A stretch of 64,000 nucleotides of DNA from Streptomyces sp. NRRL S-1022 (GCF_000720135.1 NZ_JOIU01000014.1:1-64000), one strand, 5' to 3'. Shown: positions 32,982 through 42,732, numbered from the stretch's first letter. The notes: a model not told the origin generated them from the letters alone. Numbers and translations are program-made.

Positions 32982-34235
32982 TCACCGAGAACGCTCACCG
33001 ACCCCCGCGCGGTTCCGCCACAGCTCCTCCTGTACGCCGAGGCGGTTGCGCAGCCAGGCCAGCCGGGGCATCTTGGTCCGCTGCCCGCGCGAGACCCGGT
33101 CCAGCTCCTCCAGCAGGCGGCGGGCCCGGTGCTCGGTGTTCAGCTCGTCGATGATCCGGGTCGTCTCGGTGAGGACCGCCCCGAGCAGCTGCCAGTGCGC
33201 CCAGTCCTTGCGGATCTCCTCCTGGAGCAGCTCGGCCAGCCGGTCCCGGGTGCCGGCCGCCGTACGCAGTTCGGCACTCAGCCGCTCCTCCGCCGACTCG
33301 GCGTTCTCGCTCAGGTGGGTGGTCACCAGGACGGCGAAGCTCACGACGGCGTCGGCGATCTCCGACAGCAGCTGCTCCACCGTCGCCGCCACCCGGGGCG
33401 GGAACAGCTCCTCGGAGCCGCGGGCCTTGGCGAGGTCCGTGAAGGAGCGGGCCAGCACCCGCAGCACCACCGTGCAGATCTCCAGGGTGTCCAGACCGGT
33501 GCGCAGCACCACCCGGTGCAGCAGGCCCTCCTTCACCCGGGGATTGAGCCGCAGGCTGTCCTCCGCCTGCCGCAGTGCCGCGTCCACCTGGACGATGTCG
33601 TGGTCCAGCCGGCGTGCCTCGTGCAGCCGCTCGGCCGCCCGCTGCCAGGGGGTGCGGCCCGCGGCCTCCTCACCCATCCGCAGCATCAGCTGGCGCACCC
33701 GCCGGGCGAGGTCCTCGATCGAGCGGCCCGCCTCGTCCACCCACACCGGGGGTGGCAGCAGCAGGTTGCAGGCGGTGCCGACGACCGCGCCGATCAGCGT
33801 CTCCACGATCCGCGCCCACGCCGTGAACCCGACCGTGGTGACCCCGAGCACCAGCATGGCGCTGATCGCCACCTCGGCCACGTACTCGTCGACGCGCACC
33901 AGGTGTCCCACGGCCAGCGCGGCCACGATCAGCAGCGCGAGGCTCCACCAGGTCAGGCCCACCAGCACGCTGAACGCGATGGCGACCAGGACGCCCGCGA
34001 CCACCGAGTTCACCCGGCGGATGCCGTTGGTGAGGGTGGCGTAGAAGGTCACCTGGACGACCAGCAGCGCGGTCAGCGGCGCGGTGAGGGGGGCGGGCTC
34101 CGGACTCAGCCGGAGCGCGATCACGTAGGCGATCGTCGCGGCCGTCGCCGACCGCAGGGTCTGGACGACCACCGGCTCGCGGCGGCGTTCCGCCAGCCGC
34201 AGCAGTCCCGTGGTCCACTTTCGTACGTCGCGCAT
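32982..34235 (-). CDS. FUSC/aromatic-acid-exporter-like membrane protein
   Basis: 417 residues. The first 165 residues contain five to six hydrophobic segments (LRSATAATIAYVIALRL, LLVVQVTFYATLTNGIRR, VVAGVLVAIAFSVLVGL, LALLIVAALAVGHLVR, VAEVAISAMLVLGVTTVG), followed by a long cytoplasmic helical region. This is half the membrane content of full-length FUSC/AaeB efflux proteins and matches the common actinobacterial single-module form (ArAE/DUF939-like). It probably dimerises. The substrate is unknown. The hypothetical at 31805 may be co-transcribed. Confidence 0.85.
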   Translation of the reverse strand: MRDVRKWTTGLLRLAERRREPVVVQTLRSATAATIAYVIALRLSPEPAPLTAPLTALLVVQVTFYATLTNGIRRVNSVVAGVLVAIAFSVLVGLTWWSLALLIVAALAVGHLVRVDEYVAEVAISAMLVLGVTTVGFTAWARIVETLIGAVVGTACNLLLPPPVWVDEAGRSIEDLARRVRQLMLRMGEEAAGRTPWQRAAERLHEARRLDHDIVQVDAALRQAEDSLRLNPRVKEGLLHRVVLRTGLDTLEICTVVLRVLARSFTDLAKARGSEELFPPRVAATVEQLLSEIADAVVSFAVLVTTHLSENAESAEERLSAELRTAAGTRDRLAELLQEEIRKDWAHWQLLGAVLTETTRIIDELNTEHRARRLLEELDRVSRGQRTKMPRLAWLRNRLGVQEELWRNRAGVGERSR

Positions 34236-34337
34236 CCCTTGGCCTGTTCCCGTTCCTCGGGGGCGTCGAACGTGGCTGTTTGCAGACTGTTTCCGACTGC
34301 TTCAGGCCAGATGCTTACGCATGGAGCTTCCAGCTGC

Positions 34338-34832
34338 TTATGCGGAGAGCTTGTCGAGGAAGGCGTCCAGGTTGCTCCTGGTGCGGGCGATCTGCTCGTC
34401 CAGGGTCAGGCTCTCCTCGAACCGGGCGCCGGACGCCGGCGTCCTCCTGCCGCGCACGTAGAGCGAACACGCCAGGTCCGAGCACATGTACAGCCCGACC
34501 GAGTTGCCCTCCCGGCCGGCCGGGCCCGCCTTGCGCGCGGTCATCAGCGAGACCCCGCCGCCCCGGTGCGTGGTCAGGCACAGCGAGCACATGCTGCGGT
34601 GCAGGAAGCCGTGCCGGGAGGCGGGGAAGCGCAGGGCGACGCCGTACGGCCGGCCGTCCCGTTCGGTGACCAGATAGCTGCGGTCCGGGGCGCCGGGATC
34701 GCGCCAGCCCAGGAAGTCCAGCTCGTCCCAAGGGCGTTCACCGAGGTCCCGCGGGACCGCCACCCGCTTGGCCTCACCCTTGGAGCAGTTGACGAAGGAG
34801 GTGCGGATGTCCTGCTCGGTGAGCGCCCTCAT
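34338..34832 (-). CDS. FBP (FusB/FusC-like) EF-G-binding zinc protein
   Basis: 164 residues. The C-terminal treble-clef zinc finger is shown by MCSLCLTTHRGGGVSLMTAR with the CxxC pair and MCSDLACSLYVRGRR with the second pair. The N-terminal half (SFVNCSKGEAKRVAVP, WDELDFLGWRDP) is the usual helical partner. FBP proteins bind elongation factor G and can rescue it from fusidic acid. The gene ends in TAA, rare here. Its promoter region holds two CTAG-rich palindromes. Confidence 0.88.
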   Translation of the reverse strand: MRALTEQDIRTSFVNCSKGEAKRVAVPRDLGERPWDELDFLGWRDPGAPDRSYLVTERDGRPYGVALRFPASRHGFLHRSMCSLCLTTHRGGGVSLMTARKAGPAGREGNSVGLYMCSDLACSLYVRGRRTPASGARFEESLTLDEQIARTRSNLDAFLDKLSA

Positions 34833-34867
34833 GGGGGAGTCCTTCCGGAGCCGGCCGTGCCGGTGAA

Positions 34868-34900
34868 CCTAGACCCTCTAGGCTGACAACTAGCCTAGTT
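34868..34900. promoter_or_regulatory. Clustered CTAG palindromes upstream of the FBP gene
   Basis: CCTAGACCCTCTAGG (34868-34882) and AACTAGCCTAGTT (34888-34900) are both perfect inverted repeats. A third overlapping pair is CTAGGCT/AGCCTAG (34878-34884 and 34892-34898). Four CTAG tetramers occur in 33 bases although CTAG is normally rare in such genomes. The site lies 36 bases upstream of the FBP start and about 50 bases from the end of the PAS-LuxR gene. Confidence 0.6.
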
Positions 34901-34949
34901 AGCCCTGGGAGGAGGCAGCCACTGGTTTTTCCGTGTGGCTCTCCGTCGG

Positions 34950-35591
34950 CTACTCCTGGCCCGCAGGCCCCGGCTCCGGGGGCCATACGCCCGGGACCAG
35001 CACGCCCAGGGCGTACGCGCGGGCCACCAGCTCGGTGCGGTTCACGGCGTTCCAGCGGGCCGACAGGCGGCGCAGGTGATAGGTGACGCCGTCCCGCGTG
35101 AGACCGAGTTCGCGGGCGGCGCGGGCCGTGGTGGCGCCCCCGGCCAGCAGGGCCAGCACCCGCCGCTCCACCTCGGTGGTCCGCACCGGCTCCGGCTCCG
35201 CTGCCGGGCGCTCGCCCAGCACCCGCAGCATCACCAGCAACGCCGGTGTCTCCTCCACGCTGTCGCTCACCGGATCCGCCGTCAGCTCCCCGTGCCGCTC
35301 GGCCCCGCCGGGCGCCCGCCAGCACACCGACACCTGGTAGCGGGAGCGGTGCCGCAGCCGCAGCGCCTCGGCGATCCGCTCCACCTGGGTGGCCTCCTGC
35401 GGCCGGAACAGCTCCAGCACCTGCCGGCCGCGCAGCCGTCCCGGGGCCGTACCGCACTCCGCGGCCATCGCCGGGTTCGCCAGCACCACCCGGCCGTACA
35501 CGTCGCACACCGCCACGGGGACCGACACCCGGTCGAACAGCATCAGCGCACGGTTGCGCCACACCACCGCGTCGGCCCGTTCCGCCTCCAT
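34950..35591 (-). CDS. PAS-LuxR transcriptional regulator
   Basis: 213 residues. A PAS domain spans about 15-120 (LFDRVSVPVAVCDVYGRVVLANPAM, LRGRQVLELFRPQEAT). A LuxR-type helix-turn-helix at about 140-195 reads TEVERRVLALLAGGATTARAARELGLTRDGVTYHLRRL, with the loop NAVNRTELVARAYALGVL. PAS-LuxR proteins in Streptomyces include pathway-specific activators such as PimM. This one is not inside a recognisable antibiotic cluster. It lies upstream of the FBP gene on the same strand. Confidence 0.92.
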   Translation of the reverse strand: MEAERADAVVWRNRALMLFDRVSVPVAVCDVYGRVVLANPAMAAECGTAPGRLRGRQVLELFRPQEATQVERIAEALRLRHRSRYQVSVCWRAPGGAERHGELTADPVSDSVEETPALLVMLRVLGERPAAEPEPVRTTEVERRVLALLAGGATTARAARELGLTRDGVTYHLRRLSARWNAVNRTELVARAYALGVLVPGVWPPEPGPAGQE

Positions 35592-35665
35592 CGCACCTCC
35601 CGGTCCGCCGGCCGACCGCCATCCAAGAGGAAGTGCAGGTCAGCGGCAAGTCGGCGGCGCGGGGG

Positions 35666-38600
35666 TCAGCGCCACCGGGCCTCGACGGCGGCGAACTCGC
35701 TCGCGTGGGCGCCGGGCGGCAGGGCCGCGCGCAGCGGGGGCAGATCGGACGGCCGGAGCAGGCCGAAGCCCTCGCGCGGGAGGGCCCGCAGCAGCTCCGG
35801 CGCCCGGACGGACAGCCAGTCGTCCAGACCGAGGTCGATCGCGGCGCGCAGGACCGCGACAAGCACGGAGGGGCGGCGGGCGGCGACCGCGGGGAGGTCG
35901 AGCTCGTCGAGGAGCCGGTCCAGCCGGCCGGCCGCCTCCGCGCCGCACGGCATCCCGGCGTCCCGCCACGTGGAGCTGGAACGGGCGGCCTGGGTGAACG
36001 CCACCAGGGCGGCGAGCCGGACGTCCTCGGTGCTCCCGCTGGTGCCCGTGCGCACGAGCAGCTGGTGAAGTTCCGCCACGGCCGTTTCGAGCGCCGGGTC
36101 CGGCCGTCCGGCGGCGAGGAACAGGCAGTCGGACAGGTGGGTCCGCAGCGCCGGGCCGATGACGGCCTTGTCGAGGAGGAAGCGCACCCGGCGCAGGTGG
36201 GCCGCCAGCGAGTCGTCCGGCAGCAGGGGAGCGTCGCGCGCCAGCTGGTGGACCAGGGCTTCCAGGTACGGCTCCGTCTCGCCGGACGGCAGCCCCTCCA
36301 GCGCCTTCAGCCCGGTGGCGTAGGCCTTGTCCCGCAGAGCGGCGGCCGGCGGCTGCGCGACCAGGGTCAGCAGGGCCTGCGCGGCCGAGCGCAACCTCCC
36401 GTCCTTCTCCGTCCGGTACGTCAGCAGGGCGCCGGGCATGGACTGCAGCATGGGCCGTACCGCGTGCAGCAGGATCTCGGCATCCGGGTCGCCGGTGAAC
36501 GTGATCCGGCGGTGCATGCGGGCCCAGGCATTGGGGGAGAACTCGTCGTCTCCCGCGTACCGGGCGACGTCCGAGTCCGGACTGCCCAGCACCCAGTCCA
36601 GTTGGTCGTCGGCCGACGGGGCCTGCAAGCGCAGTCTCAGGTCCGGTCGGCCGCCGGAGCGCCGGCAGCGCACGGGCGTCAGCGTGCCGGTGAACAGCTT
36701 CCAGGACGGCCCGGACAACTGGGACCGCCACTTGAACGCGTGCCGCCGCCAGCCGTCGGCCACGTCGTCGTCGGGCGCGAGGAACCGGGAGGCCCACACC
36801 TCGCCCGCCCCGGCGACGGCGATCAGCAGCAGATTGACCTGGTACACCGAGTTCCGGTACGTCGCGGTCAGCCGCATGGGGGCGTGCCCGACGAGGGTGC
36901 GCCCCTCCGGCTCCCAGTCGGCGGCCCGGAAGGCCCCGGCCAGGGCGTCCACGAGGCCCCCCGGTGCCCGGCGGGCCAGCAGGTCCCGCACGTTCTCCAG
37001 CACCTGCGCCCGGTCCGTGAGCGGCGCGAACGACAGCAGCGCGTACAGCAGGCCGTCGTCCCTGGCGCCGGACTCGGCCAGCTCGCGCACCGCCTGTCCG
37101 ATCAGCCGGGCCGTCAGGTGCTCGCCGAACGTCGCGTGCATGAACTCGTAGCTGCGCAGGCGCTGTTCGGCGACCAGGGCGTGTGCCTCGTGCACGAAGA
37201 AGAACCGCCCGAACAGCAGGTCCGAGCCGCCGCCCCGGTCCTCTCCGGTGGCCGCCCCGTCCAGCGCCGCCAGGTCCCGGTCGGCGTCCGCGGCGCCGAG
37301 CGCCTGGGCGCCGCGCTGGAACATGCCGAGCGCGACCACGGACAGCCGGTGCAGTTCCCGCTCGACCGCCGCGGCCTGCTCGGCCGGCGGCAGCGCGCCG
37401 TCCTTGTCGACCTGCCGCCGGACGAACTCCGTGAGCAGCCGGTCGTACAGCTCGGTACGGCTGAAGTCCGCGTCGGTGAGGCGGTGCAGGGCGTTGTCGG
37501 CCGCGTCGTACAGGGCCAGCATGAGCAACAGCAGGGGCTGGGCGGTCAGTTCCCGGTGCCGCAGGACCGTTTCCGGGCTCAGCGGGAGGAGGTCGCGCTG
37601 CGTGAAGTACGCGTGGTTCACGGTGTTCCAGACGGACAGCCAACGGTCCGTCTCGGCCGGTCCGAACGGCTCCAGGCGCAGCACCAGGGAACCCTCGGGG
37701 AGCTGGGCCCGGTCCGCCACCACGGTCCGGCTGGTGACGAGGACGATCAGCGGGCGGCCCTGGGCCGCCTCCCGCAGCTGGAACGCCGCCACGTCCGTCA
37801 GGTAGTTCCACTGCCACCGCGCGTCCAGGCTCTGCGCGCCCGCCTGCAGCAGCTCGTCGAAGCCGTCGAGCAGTACCACCGGCAGCGCGCCGGGTTCCTC
37901 CTCGGCCCAGTCCGGCCAGTGCCACGGCCGGCCGGTGTCCCGCCGCAGTGCGTGTTCGAGCTGCTCCTGTACGCCGAGCGGCGGGGTGTGCCGCAACTCG
38001 ACCCGCAGCGACCGGAATTCGGCTGCCGGGAGCCGGGCCGCCAGCAGCCGGGTGAGCAGTGACTTGCCGGTGCCCGGGTGCCCGAGGACGACGAGCGGGG
38101 TCAGCAGGGCGGGCAGGGAGAGCAGATGGGCGGCGAGGAACCGGTCGATGCCCTCGTGGACGGCCTGTTGCCCCCACCACTTGTCCGAGGCGACCCTCGT
38201 CTCGTCCCCGGGCGTGGTGCGGGACAGCCGGAAGCGTGGATCGACGTACCCCTCGCCGAGTGCCGGCAGCCGGGGGCCGGGGGCGTCCAGCGAGGCGATC
38301 GGGGCCCGGAGCCGGGCGCGGACGGCGGCGCTCGGGGAGCCGGTGCCCGCGAACGCGTCGAGGAGTGCGCCCAGTCCGGCCAGGCCGACGCCCGTGCCGG
38401 TGTCGGCGAGCGACCTCACCCTGGCGCTCGGCAGCCCGGCCGCCAGTGCGAACTCGGGGCACCGCGCGGCGAGGGGGAGCGTCAGCTCGTGGAAGGAGTC
38501 GGCGATCAGCCGCCGGGTGCCGGTGGTCGTGCCGGACGGGGGCCAGGGCAGCGCGCCGGCCGGATCGGGGTGCCCGTCGGGGTCCGTACCGGCGGGCGCG

Positions 38601-39313
38601 TAGGCCGGGAACGAGCCGTTGGCCAGGCCCTGCACCAGGTGGGATCCCTCCGCGGGGAGTCCCGGGACGTGCCGCCGTACCGCGCAGGCCGCCGTCACCA
38701 CACGCGCCGCCTGAAGCAGCGCCCCGCGTGGCAGGCCGCGGGAGGCGCGCACCCGGCGGGGATACCCGTCCAGCAGCTCCGCCAGCATGCGCCGCACGCT
38801 CGGCTCGTCGTAGTCGTGGTTGAGCTGGCGGAGCATCTCCAGCCCGGCGTGCTGCCGGTCACCGGCCAACAGCAGTACGGCGGCGCGCACGTCCATGTCC
38901 ACACACGCGCCGGCATCGAGGTCGCCGGGTCCGGGTACGTCCGCGGGCGGGCCGGGCTCGTGCGGGGGCACGGGATCACCGGCCGGCGGGCCGGGCACGG
39001 GCCGCGGTACGGCCGCCGCCTCCGCGGTACGCTCCAGCTCGGCGTGGCGGGCCCGCCACCAGTCCGTGTCCAGGGTCATCCCGGCGGGCGGCGCCGATCC
39101 GGCCCCGCGCCGGTCCGCGCAGAGCGCGACGATCAGCCGGACCCTGTTCCAGTCGGGCACCCGGCGCCGCCGTCCGCTCAGCAGCTCCGACACCGAGGAA
39201 CCGCTCAGCCGCAGCGCGGCGCCGATCTCCGTCTGTGACACCCCGCACGCCCGTACGAGACGGTGCAGTTCCGCGCAGAAGTCCGCGACGGGACCCGCCG
39301 GTGGTACGGCCAA
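35666..39313 (-). CDS. HTH-NACHT NTPase, putative immune or signalling STAND protein
   Basis: 1,215 residues from the TTG at 39313, preceded by GAAGGAG at seven bases; ATG at 39331 is the alternative but has no ribosome site. Residues about 5-65 are a Cro/C1-type helix-turn-helix (RLVRACGVSQTEIGAALRLSG, SSVSELLSGRRRRVPDWNRV). A Pro-rich linker and a helical stretch lead to the NTPase: Walker A LGHPGTGKSLLTRLLA near 410 and the NACHT-type Walker B VVLLDGFDELLQ near 480, then IVLVTSRTVV. The last 600 residues are helical with no recognised repeat or nuclease motif. STAND NTPases with NACHT modules include bacterial anti-phage proteins. The role here is inference. The gene is divergent from the P450-reductase fusion. 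Confidence 0.85.
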   Translation of the reverse strand: MAVPPAGPVADFCAELHRLVRACGVSQTEIGAALRLSGSSVSELLSGRRRRVPDWNRVRLIVALCADRRGAGSAPPAGMTLDTDWWRARHAELERTAEAAAVPRPVPGPPAGDPVPPHEPGPPADVPGPGDLDAGACVDMDVRAAVLLLAGDRQHAGLEMLRQLNHDYDEPSVRRMLAELLDGYPRRVRASRGLPRGALLQAARVVTAACAVRRHVPGLPAEGSHLVQGLANGSFPAYAPAGTDPDGHPDPAGALPWPPSGTTTGTRRLIADSFHELTLPLAARCPEFALAAGLPSARVRSLADTGTGVGLAGLGALLDAFAGTGSPSAAVRARLRAPIASLDAPGPRLPALGEGYVDPRFRLSRTTPGDETRVASDKWWGQQAVHEGIDRFLAAHLLSLPALLTPLVVLGHPGTGKSLLTRLLAARLPAAEFRSLRVELRHTPPLGVQEQLEHALRRDTGRPWHWPDWAEEEPGALPVVLLDGFDELLQAGAQSLDARWQWNYLTDVAAFQLREAAQGRPLIVLVTSRTVVADRAQLPEGSLVLRLEPFGPAETDRWLSVWNTVNHAYFTQRDLLPLSPETVLRHRELTAQPLLLLMLALYDAADNALHRLTDADFSRTELYDRLLTEFVRRQVDKDGALPPAEQAAAVERELHRLSVVALGMFQRGAQALGAADADRDLAALDGAATGEDRGGGSDLLFGRFFFVHEAHALVAEQRLRSYEFMHATFGEHLTARLIGQAVRELAESGARDDGLLYALLSFAPLTDRAQVLENVRDLLARRAPGGLVDALAGAFRAADWEPEGRTLVGHAPMRLTATYRNSVYQVNLLLIAVAGAGEVWASRFLAPDDDVADGWRRHAFKWRSQLSGPSWKLFTGTLTPVRCRRSGGRPDLRLRLQAPSADDQLDWVLGSPDSDVARYAGDDEFSPNAWARMHRRITFTGDPDAEILLHAVRPMLQSMPGALLTYRTEKDGRLRSAAQALLTLVAQPPAAALRDKAYATGLKALEGLPSGETEPYLEALVHQLARDAPLLPDDSLAAHLRRVRFLLDKAVIGPALRTHLSDCLFLAAGRPDPALETAVAELHQLLVRTGTSGSTEDVRLAALVAFTQAARSSSTWRDAGMPCGAEAAGRLDRLLDELDLPAVAARRPSVLVAVLRAAIDLGLDDWLSVRAPELLRALPREGFGLLRPSDLPPLRAALPPGAHASEFAAVEARWR

Positions 39314-39529
39314 CTCCCCACTCCTTCGCATGCGGCTCGGCGGAGTCCCTGGAAGCGTACGGCCTGGCCGGCGTCCGGCGCGGTCGGTCGGCCATTCGTA
39401 CGGGCGCGCGCAAGACCCGCCGCCCACTTTCCACTGCACGATCGTGTAGTGCCGTGGCGCGGGCCCGGCTCGCCCGTCGACCACCCTGGAACGCAGTAGT
39501 CCGCTACCGCGAAAGGCAGTTGTCGCGTC

Positions 39530-42500
39530 ATGCCCCCCACCGCACTGCACCCCGAACCGGCCGCACCCCTGGCCGGTGTCCCCGTCGTCGACATCACCGC
39601 CACCGGCCCCGGCCGCACCCCCATCCAGCAGATCATGGAGCTGATGCGGGAACACGGCCCGGTACTGGTGCGCCGGCTGCACGGCCGGGACGTGACGTTC
39701 GTCGCCGACACCGGCCTGGTCGCCGACCTGGCCGACGAGGAGCGGTTCGCCAAGCACGTCGGGCCCGCCCTGGAGAACGTCCGGGAGTTCGCCGCCGACG
39801 GGCTGTTCACCGCGTACAACGACGAGCCCAACTGGGCCCGGGCGCACGACATCCTGATGCCCGCCTTCGCACTCGGCTCGATGCGCACCTACCACCCCGT
39901 GATGCTGAAGGTGGCCCGGCGGCTCATCGACTCCTGGGACCGGGCCGCGCGGGCCGGACAGCCCGTCGACGTGCCCGACGACATGACCCGCATGACCCTG
40001 GACACCATCGGACTGGCCGGGTTCGACTACGACTTCGGCTCCTTCGAACGCGCCGAGCCGCACCCCTTCGTGGAGTCCATGGTCCGCTGCCTGGAGTGGA
40101 GCATGACCCGCCTGGCCCGCAGGCCCGGCGAGGACCACACGGCGGCCGACGCGGCCTTCCGGCGGGACGCGGACTACCTGGCCGGGGTCGTGGACGACGT
40201 CATCGCCGCCCGCACCGGCACCGACCAGAGCCGCGCCGGGGACCTGCTCGGGCTGATGCTCAGCGCCCCGCACCCCGCCGACGGCACCACCCTGGATGCG
40301 GCCAACATCCGCAACCAGGTCATCACCTTCCTGATCGCCGGCCACGAGACCACCTCCGGCGCGATGTCCTTCGCCCTGTACTACCTCGCCAAGCACCCCG
40401 CCGTACTGCGGCTCGTGCAGCGCGAGGCCGACGCGCTGTGGGGCGACACGACCGATCCCGAGCCGGCGTACGAGGACATCGGCCGGCTCACCTACACCCG
40501 CCAGGTCCTCAACGAGGCGCTGCGGCTGTGGCCGACGGCCGCCGCGTTCAGCCGGCACGCCCGCGAGGACACCCTGCTCGGCGGCCGGATCCCGCTGCGC
40601 GCCGGCCAGGCCGTCACCGTGCTCGCGCCGATGCTGCACCGCCAGCCCGTGTGGGGCGACAACCCCGAGCTGTTCGACCCCGAGCGGTTCACCCCCGAGG
40701 CCGAGGCGGCCCGCCCGGTGCACGCCTTCAAGCCGTTCGGCACCGGTGAACGCGCTTGCATCGGACGGCAGTTCGCGCTGCACGAGGCGACCATGCTGCT
40801 CGCCCTGCTGGTCCACCGCTACCGGCTGCACGACCACGCCGGCTACCGGCTCACCGTGAAGGAGACCCTCACCCTCAAGCCCGAGGGTTTCACCCTCACA
40901 CTCACCCCGCGCACCCCCGCCGACCGCGTGCACGCCGCCCTGCCCGGCACCACCTCCGCGCCGGCCGCGGGCACCCCGGCCACCGGCACCCTCCCGGCCC
41001 GGGTCCGCCCCGGCACCCGCGCCCTCTTCCTGCACGGCAGCAACTACGGCACCTGCCGGGACTTCGCCGCCCGGCTCGCCGACGAGGCCGCCGCCGTGGG
41101 CTGCACCACCGAGGTCGCCGCCCTGGACGCCTACCCGGACGGCCTGCCCACGGACCGGCCCGTCGTCATCACCGCGGCCTCCTACAACGGCCGGCCCACC
41201 GACGACGCCGTCGCCTTCACCGCCTGGCTCGACGGCACCCCCGACCTGACCGGCGTCACCTACGCCGTGCTCGGCGTCGGCGACCGCAACTGGGCCGCGA
41301 CCTACCAGCAGGTCCCCACCCGCGTCGACGCCCGGCTCGCCGAACTCGGCGCCACCCGGCTCACCGACCGCGCCGCCGCCGACGCCTCCGGCGATCTCAC
41401 CGGCACCGTACGGGAGTTCACGGCCCGGCTGCGCACCGCGCTGCTGACGGAGTACGGCGACCCGGACGCCGTGGACGGCGCACCGGCCGAGCCCGAGCAC
41501 GCCTACGCGGTGCGCACCCTGACCGGCGGCCCGCTGGACGCCCTCGCCGCACGGCACGGCCTGGTCCCCATGACGGTCACCGAGGCATACGACCTCACCG
41601 CGGCGGGCCACCCGCGCACCAAGCGGTTCCTGCGCGTCGCCCTGCCCGAGGGCGTCTCCTACCGCACCGCCGACCACCTGACCGTGCTGCCCGCCAACGC
41701 CCCGGAGCTGGTGGACCGGGCCGTCGCCGCGTTCGGTCTGGACGCCGACGCGGTCCTGGACATCCGGGCCACCCGCCGTCTCAGCGACGGACTCGCCGTC
41801 GACCGGCCGCTGACGGTGCGTGAACTGTTCACCCACCACGTCGAGTTGCAGGAGCGGCCGACGGAACGGCAGCGGGCCCTGCTCGCCGGGGCCAACCCCT
41901 GTCCGCCCGAGCGCGCCGCCCTCGCCGCCCTCGCCGACGACGACCCGCGCACCCTGGTGGAGCTGGCCGAGGACCACCCCGCCCTGCGCGGCGCGCTCGG
42001 CTGGCCGCTCCTGCTGGACCTGCTGACCCCGCTGCGGCCCCGCCACTACTCCATCTCCTCGGCACCGGCGGCCGACGCGCGCCACGCCGACCTCATGGTC
42101 TCCGTGCTCGACGCACCGGCCCGGTCGGGCAAGGGCCGCTACCGGGGCACCGGGTCCGGCCACCTCGCCTCCCTGCGGCCCGGCGACACCGTCCACGCCC
42201 GCGTCCAGCCCTGCCGCGAGGCGTTCCGGATCGACCACTCGGCCCCCGTCGTGCTGGTCGCCGCGGGCACCGGACTCGCCCCGTTCCGCGGCGCCGTCGC
42301 CGACCGCCTGGCCGCCCGCCGCGCCGGCACCACGCTCCCGCCCGCCCTCCTCTACTTCGGCTGCGACGCTCCCGACGCCGACTACCTGCACGCCGACGAA
42401 CTGCGCGCCGCCGAGCGGGCCGGAGCGGTGTCGCTGCGCCCGGCCTTCAGCGCCGCGCCCGAGAACGGCGCCGCCTTCGTCCAGCACCGGATCGCGGTCG

Positions 42501-42709
42501 AGTCCGACGAGGTGTGGCGGCTGCTGACGGCCGGGGCGCGGGTCTACGTGTGCGGCGACGGCGCCCGCATGGCCCCTGGCGTCCGCGAGGCCTTCCGTAC
42601 CCTGTACCGGGAGCGCGTGCCGGACGCCGGCGGAGCCGCCGCCGAGCGGTGGCTGAACGAGCTCGTCGCGGACGGGCGTTACGTGGAGGACGTCTACGCG
42701 GCGGGCTGA
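39530..42709 (+). CDS. Self-sufficient P450-reductase fusion (CYP102/P450-BM3 type)
   Basis: 1,059 residues, close to P450-BM3 length. The haem domain has AGHETTSGAM, ExxR in NEALRLWPT and FKPFGTGERACIGRQF with Cys410. A linker leads at about 495 to the flavodoxin-like FMN domain (LFLHGSNYGTCRDFAARLAD). The FAD/NADPH part follows, with RHYSISSAP near 836, LVAAGTGLAPFRG near 910, VYVCGDG near 1005 and the C-terminal RYVEDVYAAG. Such enzymes hydroxylate fatty acids near the omega end using NADPH alone. It has an in-window paralogue lacking the reductase at 27384. A hairpin after the stop may terminate transcription. Confidence 0.95.
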   Translation: MPPTALHPEPAAPLAGVPVVDITATGPGRTPIQQIMELMREHGPVLVRRLHGRDVTFVADTGLVADLADEERFAKHVGPALENVREFAADGLFTAYNDEPNWARAHDILMPAFALGSMRTYHPVMLKVARRLIDSWDRAARAGQPVDVPDDMTRMTLDTIGLAGFDYDFGSFERAEPHPFVESMVRCLEWSMTRLARRPGEDHTAADAAFRRDADYLAGVVDDVIAARTGTDQSRAGDLLGLMLSAPHPADGTTLDAANIRNQVITFLIAGHETTSGAMSFALYYLAKHPAVLRLVQREADALWGDTTDPEPAYEDIGRLTYTRQVLNEALRLWPTAAAFSRHAREDTLLGGRIPLRAGQAVTVLAPMLHRQPVWGDNPELFDPERFTPEAEAARPVHAFKPFGTGERACIGRQFALHEATMLLALLVHRYRLHDHAGYRLTVKETLTLKPEGFTLTLTPRTPADRVHAALPGTTSAPAAGTPATGTLPARVRPGTRALFLHGSNYGTCRDFAARLADEAAAVGCTTEVAALDAYPDGLPTDRPVVITAASYNGRPTDDAVAFTAWLDGTPDLTGVTYAVLGVGDRNWAATYQQVPTRVDARLAELGATRLTDRAAADASGDLTGTVREFTARLRTALLTEYGDPDAVDGAPAEPEHAYAVRTLTGGPLDALAARHGLVPMTVTEAYDLTAAGHPRTKRFLRVALPEGVSYRTADHLTVLPANAPELVDRAVAAFGLDADAVLDIRATRRLSDGLAVDRPLTVRELFTHHVELQERPTERQRALLAGANPCPPERAALAALADDDPRTLVELAEDHPALRGALGWPLLLDLLTPLRPRHYSISSAPAADARHADLMVSVLDAPARSGKGRYRGTGSGHLASLRPGDTVHARVQPCREAFRIDHSAPVVLVAAGTGLAPFRGAVADRLAARRAGTTLPPALLYFGCDAPDADYLHADELRAAERAGAVSLRPAFSAAPENGAAFVQHRIAVESDEVWRLLTAGARVYVCGDGARMAPGVREAFRTLYRERVPDAGGAAAERWLNELVADGRYVEDVYAAG

Positions 42710-42732
42710 GCCCGTCGGGGGAGGGGCGCGCT

